NCBI GenBank assembly: GCA_033239005.1 | Contig: BSQZ01000030.1 | Span: 1,140,001 to 1,204,000 of the forward strand | DNA length: 64,000 nucleotides | Origin: Lamellibrachia satsuma | Lineage: Eukaryota; Annelida; Polychaeta; Sabellida; Siboglinidae | Direction: 5' to 3' | Shown here: positions 1-12,863 of the stretch, in pieces | Layout of the letters: each line of letters opens with the position of its first letter | Numbering within the stretch: position 1 is the first letter of the stretch | Made by a program: the position numbers and the translations under genes | The notes under the pieces: generated by a model | Database searches by the model: none | What the model saw: only the letters and a program-made list of their open reading frames with translations | Told to the model about the DNA's origin: nothing

Positions 1-1094
1 CAACCTGAAATGAACCATGGGTCTCTTGAGGAGTTCTCGACAAATTGTTTGCAGTTGTGTGTCTACGACAACGCATGCCCGATCTTAATCCAAACATGCT
101 TAACAAAGCATGACCTATCGTGTCCCCACAAAGCATGACCTATCGTGTCCCCAAAGAATACATCGTACCAACAGAAAAACGTTAAAGTAGGCACACGTAC
201 ACAAGCGATTGTTGTTCATCCGACACGGAGTCGCACTCGAGAGGATGTTTATACGGGCGATTTGTGTCCGATTACGTCGCACGACACCCTGTTGGACGAC
301 ATAATCGGACAAAAATCGCTCATGTAAATGGGCTGCATACTGCGATTTGACGCGCTCATGTCATCAGAGCTTCTTAAACAGCAATGGAAGTATAAACCAC
401 TTCACATATTACACGAATATCCCAAGATATCTTACATCAAGACGTATTCACCATCTGGTCATTAAAATATACTATTGCGGGTAGCTTATGTTACATTTCT
501 CAGTAACTACCATTAAGCCCTCATATATAACGTTTCTTATGTTTGTAGCAAAGCTTATCCATGTAAACATATTAAACTACCACAGACACTGTCAATATTT
601 GATTAGCAAGCTTGGCAAAAATCACATTAAATTATATTTTAATCTTGTCGTAAGCGTGCTGATGATTAATACTGACAGTTTATGTAAGATATTAATGCGC
701 CTGCCTTTGTGACGGGACATTCTCTGCTGCCAAAAACACAACCTTATGCCGCTCCATGTGGGCCAAATAATACTCCAACATCTAACCCAAACAATTCAGA
801 GTCTCCCGACCATATGCCACCCCCGTTCTGACATTGGTGCGTGTAACAAACAACGTGTAAAGGAAATACGTACCGATCATAAATAATTGTTTCTTCTTGT
901 AATAAAAATTGGCAACGTACTTCGCAACACAAACACTGCAGTTTAGATTTACCACTACTGTTCATAACTCTTGTTGACTGGTAGAGAAGATCACATCAGA
1001 TACTTTATTGTCTCTGTCTCTCTTTACAATTAAATGGAGTAACATAATTTACAAAAATACAAAGCTAGAGAACAACATATTATACATTTATAAT
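1..1094. other. Intergenic, no gene recognised
   Basis: I see no supportable coding region here. There is a two-copy 25-bp direct repeat at about 104-153 (core GCATGACCTATCGTGTCCCC) and a strong imperfect hairpin at 257-319, listed separately. Positions 180-350 are richer in CpG than the rest of the block. The short open frames lack any family signature. Confidence 0.6.
257..319. repeat. Imperfect inverted repeat, 23-nt arms
   Basis: Arms 257-279 and 297-319 are reverse complements at 21 of 23 positions, around a 17-nt loop. Both arms carry the core TGTCCGATTA or its complement. The structure could be the end or centre of a small foldback element or MITE; no target-site duplication was found. 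Confidence 0.7.
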
Positions 1095-1600
1095 TATACA
1101 TCGGAAGACAGATAACTGAAGAAACAACTAAAAGGAAAAGTGTTGGAAGTCTGCATGGTACCAGCCTGTACACTGGCACTGACAGAGAGAAGAAGGGTCC
1201 AAAGAATATGCAAAGTAACCCAAGAAGATAGAAGGAAGATGAAGGAATTGAGAGAAGAGATTGGCATGAAAAAACACCTAAAGATGAAAGTAGTCGGAAG
1301 CAGAATGAAATGGGCAGGACATGTGCAAAGAATGAGTGAAGACAGATTGTCCAAAAGAGCTTGGAAAGTAGAATAGGGTGGCAGAAGAAGAAGAAGGAAG
1401 ACCAAAGCTGCAATGGAAAGACTGTGTCAAATGAGATCTTGAAAGGGCAGGTACGAATGGCTAAGAGTGGAAGACCATCACAGAAGACAGAGGGAGAGAG
1501 TTAACAATGAAAGTGGAAGAAGCTACCAAGTGACTTGGACCCCGCCCCGCAAGGGAGCAAGGGGAAGAAGAAAGAAGGAATACATAGAATACTAAAACAC
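1095..1600 (+). mobile_element. Decayed 3' end of a LINE reverse-transcriptase ORF
   Basis: Translation of 1140-1373 gives a basic stretch ending in RMKWAGHVQRMSEDRLSKRA. Past an in-frame TAG it continues as GRRRRGRPKLQWKDCV, followed by further stops (TGA, TAA). The pair 'W-GHV-RM-DR' then 'G-R-RGRP-W-D' is the familiar C-terminal signature of non-LTR retrotransposon ORF2 proteins, downstream of the reverse-transcriptase domain. What is seen is the signature and at least three stop codons; the inference is a 5'-truncated, dead insertion. The catalytic reverse-transcriptase core is absent. The clade cannot be set from this tail. The antisense open frame over the same segment is a shadow. Confidence 0.8.
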
Positions 1601-1659
1601 TACTAAGTTAAGTTAAGTGATGTCCTGTTTAATTGTAGGACTAACCGATACACTAATAT

Positions 1660-1890
1660 ATAATAAAATGATAAAAATCATAATAATAATAATAATAAAA
1701 CAAATGAAAAATAATAATAACGATAACAACAACAGTAATAACAATATAATGAGAATAATAACAATACAATAACAACATAACAGCAACAATATTAACACTA
1801 TTAATAATATAATAACAACAATAGTAATAATTGCAGTAACAATCGTAACTTTAACAACTGTAATGACAATGACGATAATAATAATACTAA
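1660..1890. repeat. Degenerate AAT/AAC trinucleotide-rich tract
   Basis: Imperfect runs of AAT, ATA, AAC and ACA units over about 230 bp directly after the LINE tail. This may be a degenerated microsatellite grown from the LINE's 3' end, which is an inference from position only. Confidence 0.7.
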
Positions 1891-1979
1891 CGTATCAACT
1901 CAAGGCGCCGGAACTTAAAAAAAATCAAAGACAATAGTCAAGACCAGCTAAAAGGCTACTAGCCCAGAAGAGCTGAAGA

Positions 1980-1982
1980 GGG

Positions 1983-2046
<64 letters not shown>

Positions 2047-2048
2047 TG
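1980..2048. repeat. (GT)n/(GTGC)n microsatellite
   Basis: A GT run passes into about 13 tandem GTGC/GCGT tetranucleotides. It is followed at 2070-2120 by a palindrome-rich stretch built on CCTAGG/GCCTAG words that could fold back on itself. Confidence 0.9.
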
Positions 2049-2368
2049 TGAATAGACAATATAACTAGGCTAAGCCTAGGCCTAGCCCTAGCCTAGGCTA
2101 CGGCCTAGCTAAGCCTACGCAAACTACGATAACTTATTCAACAAAAATATAACTACGCTGCATGTCTATACACGTGTAAGTTTCCGTTGATAAACAATGC
2201 AAATCGATAGAAAATAACACACCAATCTACACGTAAACATTCGTCAAGCAGTTGGGCGTAAACAAAGCAGCGTTGATTTTTGTTATGGTAACGGCATGCT
2301 GGCGCACATTTGTAAGCTCTTCTCTGGTTGGCCTTCTAAATCTGGAGGCCTCCACATGGTGATACCCG

Positions 2369-2376
2369 TGACGTCA
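2369..2376. promoter_or_regulatory. CRE-type palindrome TGACGTCA
   Basis: An exact 8-bp match to the CREB/ATF consensus inside the CpG-enriched block. The same octamer also occurs near 16343 and 39242, outside any promoter-like context, so the word alone is weak evidence. Its value is positional. Confidence 0.3.
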
Positions 2377-2913
2377 CTCAGGGCCGACGATTTTCGCACT
2401 GAGAACCAACAGGGCGGACTGCAGAATTCACTTCCAGTCAACAAGGAAGTGCTACATGCAATTTGTTTCATTTAGTCGAATTGCACAGTACTGTGATAAT
2501 TTTATCAGTTGTATTTCATGTGTATTAACCTAATGGATGAAAGGATGCGTGATATTAATGTAAAAATAAGAAATTGTAGTCATAACGCACAAAGTTTTCT
2601 GAGTTGGGAAACGAGACAAAACTGACATTACGGGTCTCATTCTTCTCTCGCTTATTCCGTACATCGCAGAACAGGACATGTTGCGCTAATGGTCGTAGGC
2701 TCTTTTTGAGCTAAATTTTCGGGGCCTAGAAAGAAGGGTGTACACGTTTTTTGCGCCAGACTATATGAGTACGGTACCGTCTGGCTGACCGATAACAGAG
2801 TAGAGGAAATGTACACGGACACGAGAGGAAATTAAGCGATTTGTATGCAGATCTGTCAAGACTCAAGTACTCGGCAAGCCGAAGGAAACAAGCTGCCGCT
2901 TGGTATCTAGAAC

Positions 2914-2979
2914 ATGGCTTTGTTTGCACCGGACAACTCGTGCGATGATTTTAACTGGATGAGTTACAAACACACAACG
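2914..2979 (+). CDS. Possible first coding exon of the HIPK gene
   Basis: An ATG in acceptable context (AACATGG) opens 22 codons (starting MALFAPDNS, ending YKHTT) and runs straight into a consensus donor, ACG|GTAAGA, at 2980. The exon ends in phase 0. Joined to the acceptor at 9438 it would shift frame and stop. Joined to the second AG eight bases on (9446; exon from 9447 reading TCA CTG ATG) it stays in frame with the HIPK protein. It lies in the CpG-enriched block. This is inference from signals only. The alternative is that this is non-coding leader or unrelated, and that translation starts at 9453. Confidence 0.3.
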
Positions 2980-5021
2980 GTAAGATATTCGGCGAATATA
3001 TGTGTGAATTAGACTAGAGTACTGTCCACATGTGGATACGTACGTGGTGTGTTTACTGGTAGAAGTGGTCACGTTCGTGCCATATTGTGTTTTTCAGTGG
3101 GCATTGCCATTGGCGGTGCCTCTTTGTCATTGCGCCAGGTGGCTCGTTCCAAGCACGAGGTATTCGTGTTTAATGTTTAATATTCACATTTAGTTACTTA
3201 TTTGTAATTTGTGTATATACAGTTATTTATGCTAATCGTTAAAAGCAATTTTGCTGGTGTTTCCTTATGTTTTATTTGATTTGTGTATTGCTGTTGTTTA
3301 TTGTGTAGGAGAGTGACACAGTCACTGACTTCTCAGCCCAGGACTCTACTCTAGTAGCTGTTACATCAAATGTTTGGTGTCTACCTGAATTGTTAAATGT
3401 GTTGAAATTAATTACCAACACTGATAATATATGGGATAATGTCTGCTTGACGCAAATGAGTCTATATTTGAAAATGCAATTTCTAATCAAGTAATACTAA
3501 TGTGACCATGCATAAGCTCAGTGAGTTCTGTGTATTTTCACACTGCATCTCAATCAATGTATGGCCTATAAAACCCTGGTTCAGACAATACTGGAATACA
3601 CAAGCGCACTGGGATTCCCATTGTCAAAAGAACATCAAAATGCTAAGCAAATTCAAAGTTGATCAGCCAGATTTTGCACACACAATTTAATTACTGCAAA
3701 GAACCAGGTAAATCTTTGATGGGAACCCCCCATAGAAGAACAGATGGCACTACACATGTTACAAATAAGACGAAAAGCAGTGTCATAGATCTGTATCCTT
3801 CCTGCCAGACATTACACTTTGTATAGGATGTTCACAAAAATGAATTGCGCATTCTGTGACCATATGGATATTCTTTTTTACCATAAAACATATTTTTTTA
3901 AAGATTTACTTCAGTTGTAAATATAGTCTAGTGAAGTCTCATCTACCCAGTGGTTTTGGTAGTATTAATGAAGTGTGCAGATGAAGTATTAAATTTACAG
4001 TGTGTCATAGATTGTTACTGCAAAACCATGGAGATTACTGAAAAAACGCATCTTACCGCATCTTTTCACTTGCTGGGCAGGTGTCGTTTTGAACTTGCCC
4101 CACGACTTCCGGGTCACGGGATTGTGTCTTCAAATGAGAGCGCCAATGGATAGGCACAAAGAAATGCCACATAAACGTGTTTCCTAACCAATGACGCACA
4201 ATTACAATAAATAGAGATCAACCACAGTATCATTATTTTCCAACGATGTCAAGGTTAAAAATATATAGTCTTATATAGATCGGTGTTATTCCCTATTCTG
4301 CCATCGACAACATTCGTCGAATCACGACCGCTTGCACTAAGTCATCACTAAGACAGTTCCAAAAAATTTATTGTGAAAAAATTTCATCTTGTAAAAAGAT
4401 AAACCTGTCTTTTATTTTACTCGTCGTCGTAAAACATTTGTCCATCTTAAAGACGGGCAGACGGGTCCCTGGCTAAGGGCTTGATGTTACACATCACTAC
4501 TGTTAAAAGACAGTAAATTTAGTTTTGTTTCCATTTTGCCAGGTTTCCTCAACTTCCCTGATTGTATACAGTGACAGTGGGATATGTATGGCAAAATGAA
4601 AAACATTGACATTTGTGAAGGATTGGCACCATTAACATGTTCACTGAGATATAGCATTGTGTGTGCATTCTAACTTCTATGCTGGCAGGCTCTACTTGCC
4701 TATCCTCTTGGTGCTTTAACCTTTGTCAGGCTCTTTACCACTTGCATAACCAAAACTGCTGAATGTGACAGACTTGTTTACATCGTAGGAGAAGTCAAGG
4801 TTCAAGGTCTTTCCAACCTAATGTTCTAGTAACTGAAATATTTTTATTACCTACAGCCTGCTGGAGTCATTATTGTTAAAGCGGTTTCACTTAACCACTT
4901 GAAAAAAACAAATGCTTGCAAATTATTGGATGTAGACTAGTCACATATGTTAGCATGTATTTTTGTTTTGTCCAAGTTTTGCTGAACACAGTTGTTTTAG
5001 TTCCCATCTGGCACAAGTCAC

Positions 5022-5100
5022 AGAATGATAAGTACATTTGTATAGCGCCATCAATAAGTCTGGACAAAGTCCATTCGCAACTTAGAATCAGAGGTGCTCA
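5022..5100 (+). repeat. Interspersed repeat, TATAGCGCC family, copy 1
   Basis: This segment reads AATGATAAGTACATTTGTATAGCGCC and then continues towards an AGAATCAGAG end. It resembles 43660-43735 and 47222-47292 in the order of its words: an AATAAT/AATAAG head, TATAGCGCC or a derivative, then a GAGCT/CAGCTCAGA..GCATCAAAA tail. It is likely a short SINE- or MITE-like element; copies are diverged and no duplicated target site was identified. Confidence 0.4.
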
Positions 5101-5109
5101 AAATACAAA

Positions 5110-5370
5110 GTAAGTTCTTGATTATTACAATGCATGTTGTTGATTGTTACAGAGGCAAAAGCATGTTGATTATTACAAAGCAAATTGTTCATTATTAAAA
5201 ATCAAATTGTTAGTTTTTACAAAGCAGGTTGTTGATTATTATAATGCATGTTGTTCATTGTTACAAAGCAAGTTGTTTGTTATTGCAATGTTACAAGTTG
5301 TTCATTATTGCAATGTTACAAGTTGTTCATTATTGCAATGTTACAAGTTGTTCATTATTACAAAGCATTG
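5110..5370. repeat. Degenerate tandem tract, about 22-27 bp units
   Basis: Units share the words ACAAGTTGTTCATTATT and GCAATGTT/ACAAAGCA. The last three units (about 5283-5362) are nearly identical, while earlier ones are diverged, consistent with recent expansion at the right end. Confidence 0.75.
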
Positions 5371-8300
5371 TGATATTAGTAAGTTGATATAGACATCTAG
5401 ATTATCTAACTCAGTGAGTTGCTTTTATGACATGCATGATTATTAATAATATATAATTCAGGTCCAGTCTTCTGTCAGAAGTCCCTTTGCTGCTAGATAC
5501 CAAACTTAGACACACCGTCTCCCTTCTAGTGTCAGACATGTGACTTCCCTGATGTAATCCCAAGGCTACCCAAGGTCACAATGTTTTACCACAGGTGCGT
5601 CTCCCAGTCAGGGAAGATTGAATTCAGCCGACACATTTCCACCTTGGTGTTTGTAAATACTTAGCCAGCATCTCTTGATAGAGGACCGGGACACTTCTGC
5701 TTGCACCAACCATGCTTATCTAATCATCTTGGATGCAGAAAACAGAAAAGTTTAAAACTTTATCGTTGGGTTTTGGTACATAGAAAGAAGGAATTTAATC
5801 TTTGGTGAAGTACCAAGTTGAACCTATGATGCAGTCAACTTTGTCCTGAGAGCACTAGAGCCTTCCCTCAAGATGTGGAAAGAAAAGTTAGTCTGACATG
5901 TTCTCTGGCTCTGCTGGGTCGCTGATGGAAGCAGAGCGTGGATGTAATTGTTGTGCACTCAGTTGCCCTGTATAATCATATAGAGAGACAGTGGGCACAT
6001 GTTTTTCTGTTTTGCAGTTGGGTTAAACATTCAGTGGAAAGTTCTGCAACAGGAATTTGCCCATACCCTGTTCCACACCTGTAGTACCATCTCCATCTAG
6101 TCGACTCCCTGCAGCTGTTATGACTTCCCTCCAGTTGGTCTTCTTTCTGGCTCTTAGCTCATTCCCATAGAACTGTAAATTCTGTATTTGACATATCATC
6201 CAATGTTTTTTAATACAGGTTCAGGTGATCCCAGTAGAATTTGCATGTTATGTTGTTTTTGTGTATTTGCCGTCACCTCATGACCCATTCTGAGATCGGT
6301 GTGGTTTGACCTGGAATCACATGATTTGCTGAACTGATAAAGTTTGTGCTTGGTGTTTCTTGTCAGTCCTGCAAGCATGTGACCTGACCTTGATTGAGTT
6401 GGTGCCAAGCAGTCTTGAAACACATCCTCTCATACTTGCTGTAGTTTATCTAACAACAGAGTAGAATGACTGAAGCTGTTTGAAATATTGCTGAGGTGTA
6501 ATCAATTCTGAATATGTTTTTGACTTAATAACCCCAAATGATGTCTTCTTTTTAACTTGCATTAGCAAGTTATAGTAGTGCATTCAACATTTATATTTTG
6601 TCTCCAAATTATGAAACCATAATTCAAACAGAATTAGTTTTAACTAAGCCTCACATGCATCATTAATTAACATAAATCAGTTAGCCTCACCCCGGAATTC
6701 TGGGACAAAGAAGAGAGCTACCACATTGTACAATTTTATGTCATTGACGATCATTTTATGATAGGACAGACAGTTTATATTATAGCCTTGTGTATCTGTG
6801 GGATATGATTATAAAACGTTTTGACCACTGTATTTTGATGGAGGCACAGGATATAGTTAAAACTGCACATGTTGAGGTGAACAGAACATATTTCAGCTAT
6901 TCCTCCAAGCCTCGTCAGTATTCCAGCTGTCCACCAATGGATAGGATGCCACGATACCAATGATTAGTTTGATGCTATCTAGTGCAGATTGCCATACATT
7001 ATTAATTGTTGTCCAGAACAGACAACACAGCTGTCATCCACAATAAATTATGGTGATAATGTACTTGTTCTTGGTTTTATTTGGTAAGATTTAAGTATGT
7101 CTAATTGTGGAGTCTGGTGGATATTTTGTTGAACTCTGTAACGCATCAGTTAATGGTGCCAAGCGAAGAACAATGACTTGTGGTGGGCAGTTCCTGGAAG
7201 CTGTTAACAACATTCCGGGTGCCATCAAGGCAAGGTGATTAGCTGTTGTTATTACTGTTGGAGGCAAGGTGACATGGCCAGTATGATGTGTGGGGGTTTA
7301 CATCAACACTTCTGGGCTGGGCAGTGCCTTGTTGTTATGGAGTGACTGGCTGGTTGCCTGGTGGTAGGCAGGCATGGCTGGGTCATTGTTTACTAGGAAT
7401 GGTGTTAGGATTGTTGTCCGGTGAGGTGGGCAGGTTGGAACATGGCTGTGTCAGTGTAGATGATCGACAGTGTGGTTGGTCCAATTGGTAGGTCTGGTCC
7501 TCAGTGGTTGAGGAGCATATTCTTACATTTACACTGTCTTCATACAGTTTCAGACTCTGTATTCTCATATAATTTATACTATACAAATGTAAGGTTTATA
7601 TATAGGTTTATATAAATATTTATAGTATTATCATAAATATACTATATTTACATACATATACTACCATGATTGTCCATATGATATACTTGGTCAATTAAAT
7701 TATAGATACATATATATGATATGTAGTTTGATAAATGTACGTTCACTAATGTGTGGACAGGAAATATTAAACAAAATAACGTATACGGACTGTGAATAAT
7801 TGTGAACTAATATTCAAACTTAGTTGTGCAAAAACATTTTAGTTAGTAGTATTTAGGTTGGTTCACTGTGTTGATGAACCGAATAATCCAAGAAATTGTC
7901 TTACTGAATTATTGGTATCTAAGTACATCAGATTGACCTGAATGTTGTGTAAATGAGTTGATGGAGTAGTGCAATTAATAACACTGACATAGGCATTCAA
8001 TTTATGTATCTCTGAGGAATAATATAAGGCTTATTTAATTGCATAACCACACACGCACGCACCACAGAAGGCATGCTAGTTTATTATGTAGTTATCACAA
8101 AATCAGACTAGGCGATGCTATGTCTGGTGAGTGTTGGCCAAACTGATAATTAAGAATTATCTCCGTAGCTGATGGAGAGTAGGAGAAGTTGTGTTTTTGA
8201 GCGTACCAATATGAAGGTTAGGTGTGTACATATTTGGTTAGCCACTGCTCAAAATTGAATAGCAAACGTTTCGCAAACAACCTTGACCTTCTTGATGTTA

Positions 8301-9425
8301 CGAACTATTCATCGCTCACATTTTGAAAACATTTGACTGAAAAACCGGATCTCTGTCTGTTGTAAGTTAGGAGCGTTTCTATGAGCGTTTTTATGATTTT
8401 TTTATTGAAATGCATTTTTCTGTTTTGATCATAGATAAGGAGCGAAATCGCTTTTTAAGAGCGAAATCGTGATTATGAGCTCATAAGAATGTTAGTGAAA
8501 TGGTACCCTGGTCAGCCAGACTACTGATTTGCTTGGGTGTGTCACCAGATGATCAGCTGATAAAGAGAAATGTCATGCAGGACCTGTGTTCTCACAACAG
8601 TCAGAGACTTGTGCTGTACCAGCCAGGGTGGACTTGTGCTGTACCAGCCAGGGTGGACTTGCTATCAGTCCATAATGGTCTATCTTTGAATTACAGTTGG
8701 GACATTAAAACTGACTGTGATATCAACAACTTAAGGGTCTGCAATGATTTCATGTAGCTTAGTTTGATAGAGGAATTAATGGCTAGGATCTTCTTCATAT
8801 GGAGTTTATGGTTATAAATCACAGGTTTATATGTTTGTCAAATGTAAATTGATGTACACCAGACTTGGTTCGTGAGTCTTTCCATCATGCCAGTGATACA
8901 AATGTGAAGGGAGTAATTGACAGCACCAATCTGTCATAAATAAATCAACATTACTTCATTTGATTGTTCTTGTTTTCTGCTATGTTACATGGTCACAATC
9001 AGGGTTTTTTAAGGTTCAGCTCACAATGGGCAGTGCAACATTTTACACAGCCACAGGCAAACATGTTTTTACTTTTATCAGGTGCAATACCGCGCATATA
9101 TACACAACACAGTATTTTTTATTTACTTTTGAATTTCACACAGGCAAATTGTCCGTGTAAAAGGCCTAAAAAAACCTGGTCACAATCATTGCTATGGTGT
9201 ATCTCAGAATGTCCCAATACTTGCTAAGTATGACACATGAACTTGACAAGTTATCGGAAATGTTGGCTACCTGGTAAACCGACTAAAAGGAATTAAGTAT
9301 AATTAACAACATTTCAGGGATGGACTGTTTATTTCTGTTACATAACCAATACCATGAAAGAATATAATTATATCTATATGTGTGCATGAGTAGAGTGGTG
9401 TGAAGCCATTGTCTGACCAGTCTAA

Positions 9426-10475
<1,050 letters not shown>

Positions 10476-11763
10476 TGAGTGTCTCATTATTAACACACGG
10501 CTTGTGATGTTTTAGCAAATTTGTAGCAATTTAGACTGCTTAAATGTATAGTCTACTTGTCTGAGCCATGAAATATTTTGTCAGCCCCGTTTATTTTTGG
10601 TTTAAGTTGTCACTGACTGCATGTTGTTACTCATTGTTACTCATTGTTACTCGTTACTTGTTACTCAAAGTTAAAAGTCTTGATATTTGTACAGTTAATG
10701 ATCTCTAAACGTTTAGTGTACTGTAAACACTGCAGTGTTACTGTTGACGGCTGATGTGCGGCGAATGGGGTTAGATATTGCATTTGTTTGGCCTAACAAC
10801 AGTTGGAGCTCTGGCTTATCTCGTAGAATGTATTTGGGTCATTCCATGGTATTTATCCAAGCTGGAAGCATTGCTTAACAAAACGTGTCCAAGCAGGTTT
10901 AACCCCATGGTACATATAGGCAGTGTAGTAGATTTAAGCTTGCACCCCTCAATATTGGGGTCATATTTGTTTTGTTCCTTGTATTTCCCCTGGGCAGAAT
11001 TAGATCTGAGCAACTACTGTAGGGAGTTCAACTGATGAAAAACTCATGGGTTTGCCCTGGATGCTGTTTACAAGACTGGCACCATTCTCTTCGTAGATTT
11101 TATTATGATGGAATTTTACTGTGACTTTGTATATTGGCACTGAATTAATGCTTCATAGGCACTTGGCACTATTTGTTCCCACAGCTGTGCTTCAGAATAT
11201 GCTGGGTTTTTGTGGTTTGGCAATTCTACGTAGGATCTTGTACACCACAGGGAGTTCATCATGATTAAAGAGGATCCAGAATTTGTGTTTCTGAGACCTT
11301 GTAATTCTAGGAAGCAGCTGATGGTTGGTTATCTAGTAATTGCGCTACTTTTGGTTAGGCAAGTTTGGTTTGCTGCATCATTGGTTCACTATTTTTAATG
11401 GCGTAGTGATGTTGTTACTATGTTGTTACTATGTTGTTACTATGCATTAGTGTAATTCAGGTAGTGTACATTTCTTGCATTTGTGGTTTGAATCGTTCCA
11501 TGCCAACACTGTACAGATTGAACAACATGTAGTGTATTGATATAATTATTAACATTTATTTTTTTCATTAGTGTTCTATGATGTATAGATAATGTTTGGC
11601 TACTTGTCATCATAGTTTCAATTGGAATTTGCAACATTGTTTTGTTATAAACAATCTGGGTTTTCTGAATGAAATCAAAGTAGGCTGCACGTGGATGTAA
11701 TGGACGGTTGTTGATACAATATTAAGGGAAACATTTGAGGGTGATTGAAGGTTGCGGCAGCAT

Positions 11764-11862
11764 CTGTTGGTCCTGCCAACTGTTGGTCCTGCCGACTGTT
11801 GGTCCTGCCGACTGTTGGTCCTGCCGACTGTTGGTCCTGCCGACTGTTGGTCCTGCCGACTG
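11764..11862. repeat. 16-bp minisatellite, 6 copies
   Basis: The unit is CTGTTGGTCCTGCCGA, nearly perfect, with one A/G variant in the first copy. The array is flanked by GCGGCAG and CTGCCGCAG, so the ends form a short inverted repeat around it. Confidence 0.95.
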
Positions 11863-12377
11863 CCGCAGGTGACTCTAGTTTTGGCTGCTTCCATCAGTAT
11901 GACTACATCACTGTCAACTTGGCTGTGCTTAAATGGCCTGTAGCTACTCGCAGCCCGCTACTCCTAGTAGGAATAATTTATAAGCACTGGGAGAGTACCT
12001 ACCTCTGGGTCTGAGAATAGGAATATAGAGGAACTGGCTTATAAGTGCTGCACACTGCACTGATGCTCTAGTATATGTATAGATTGGTGGATGTGTAGCC
12101 AAGGGCTGGAATGTGTGAGGTATGTATGGATTAGGGAAGAGTTGCCAAGGGAAGTTGTATGTATAGCACTGGCTGCATCACAAGTGGTCAGCTAATAATG
12201 ACACCTTCATAGACTTGACATGAAGCAGAACGCCATATGTTTCATTTTCCATTTCCTGTCATGACATTGTTTTCCGCAACTGCATACAAGCTGTTGTTAG
12301 GAAATGAAATTTCTGGATGTCTGCTTTTTGTGCCATGCTGTGATGTTTTAATTTAAGAAACTGTTGTAAATTGCTGT

Positions 12378-12511
12378 CCAGTCTCTCAGCCAAACTGCCC
12401 TACAAGCTTCTCAGGGTGTACCAGTCTCTCAGCCAAACTGCCCTACAAGCTTCTCAGGGTGTACCAGTCTCTCAGCCAAACTGCCCTCAAGCTTCTCAGG
12501 GTGTACCAGTA
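12378..12511. repeat. 43-bp minisatellite, 3 copies
   Basis: The units begin CCAGTCTCTCAGCCAAACTG and end CTTCTCAGGGTGTA. Copies 1 and 2 are identical over 43 bp; copy 3 lacks two bases. Confidence 0.95.
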
Positions 12512-12787
12512 TTTCAGCAGTGGCCAGTGAATTGGCGGAAGAACTGATATAGACATGTGGCTTGTGTGTCTGCTTTATAGAGTTGAGTAAGTCAGGTAAA
12601 TTTAGATGTTTAGATGTGCCATGTACTGCACCTTCCATCGCAGACAGTTGTGTGCTTTCTGGCCGTACAGAATGCTATGAAACAAAAGTCTGGCACACAA
12701 ATTGTGCATGTGCATGCCAGAGGAATGTATGGACATTTTTATTGGTTTATAAATTTCTTATTTGCACATTTGTCCTGAAGAATGCTG

Positions 12788-12863
12788 TCAGTGGTTAGGA
12801 GTATTTTTGTGTTCACTTAAGTAAATAAAGTGAGCCCTGAAGATTCCATCAGTCGGTGGTTAG
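12788..12863. repeat. Left part of a 59-bp minisatellite split by a transposon
   Basis: One diverged unit (GTCAGTGGTTAGGAGT ... CTGAAGATTCCATCAGTCGG) stops at GTGGTTAG (12856-12863). The array resumes at 14382 after the inserted element. Joining the flanks across one GTGGTTAG restores the repeat register exactly. Confidence 0.85.

Larger units (their letters stand above)
2240..3180 (+). promoter_or_regulatory. CpG-enriched block, candidate HIPK promoter/5' region
   Basis: By eye this interval has many CpG dinucleotides (for example around 2370-2400, 2690-2770, 2800-2900 and 2935-3000), while most of the non-coding window is CpG-poor. It contains a perfect CRE palindrome TGACGTCA at 2369-2376 and a weak TATA-like TATATGA near 2763. 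Downstream lies a short ATG-open exon-like segment ending in GTAAGA (2914-2979). The HIPK exon at 9439 is preceded by a good splice acceptor, so at least one upstream exon must exist; this is the best place for it inside the window. The true 5' end may instead lie outside. No transcript evidence is available here. Confidence 0.4.

Noticed and set aside
1030..1413. 127-codon minus-strand open frame
   Set aside because: It lies opposite the LINE reverse-transcriptase tail and is hydrophobic only because the sense strand is purine-rich.
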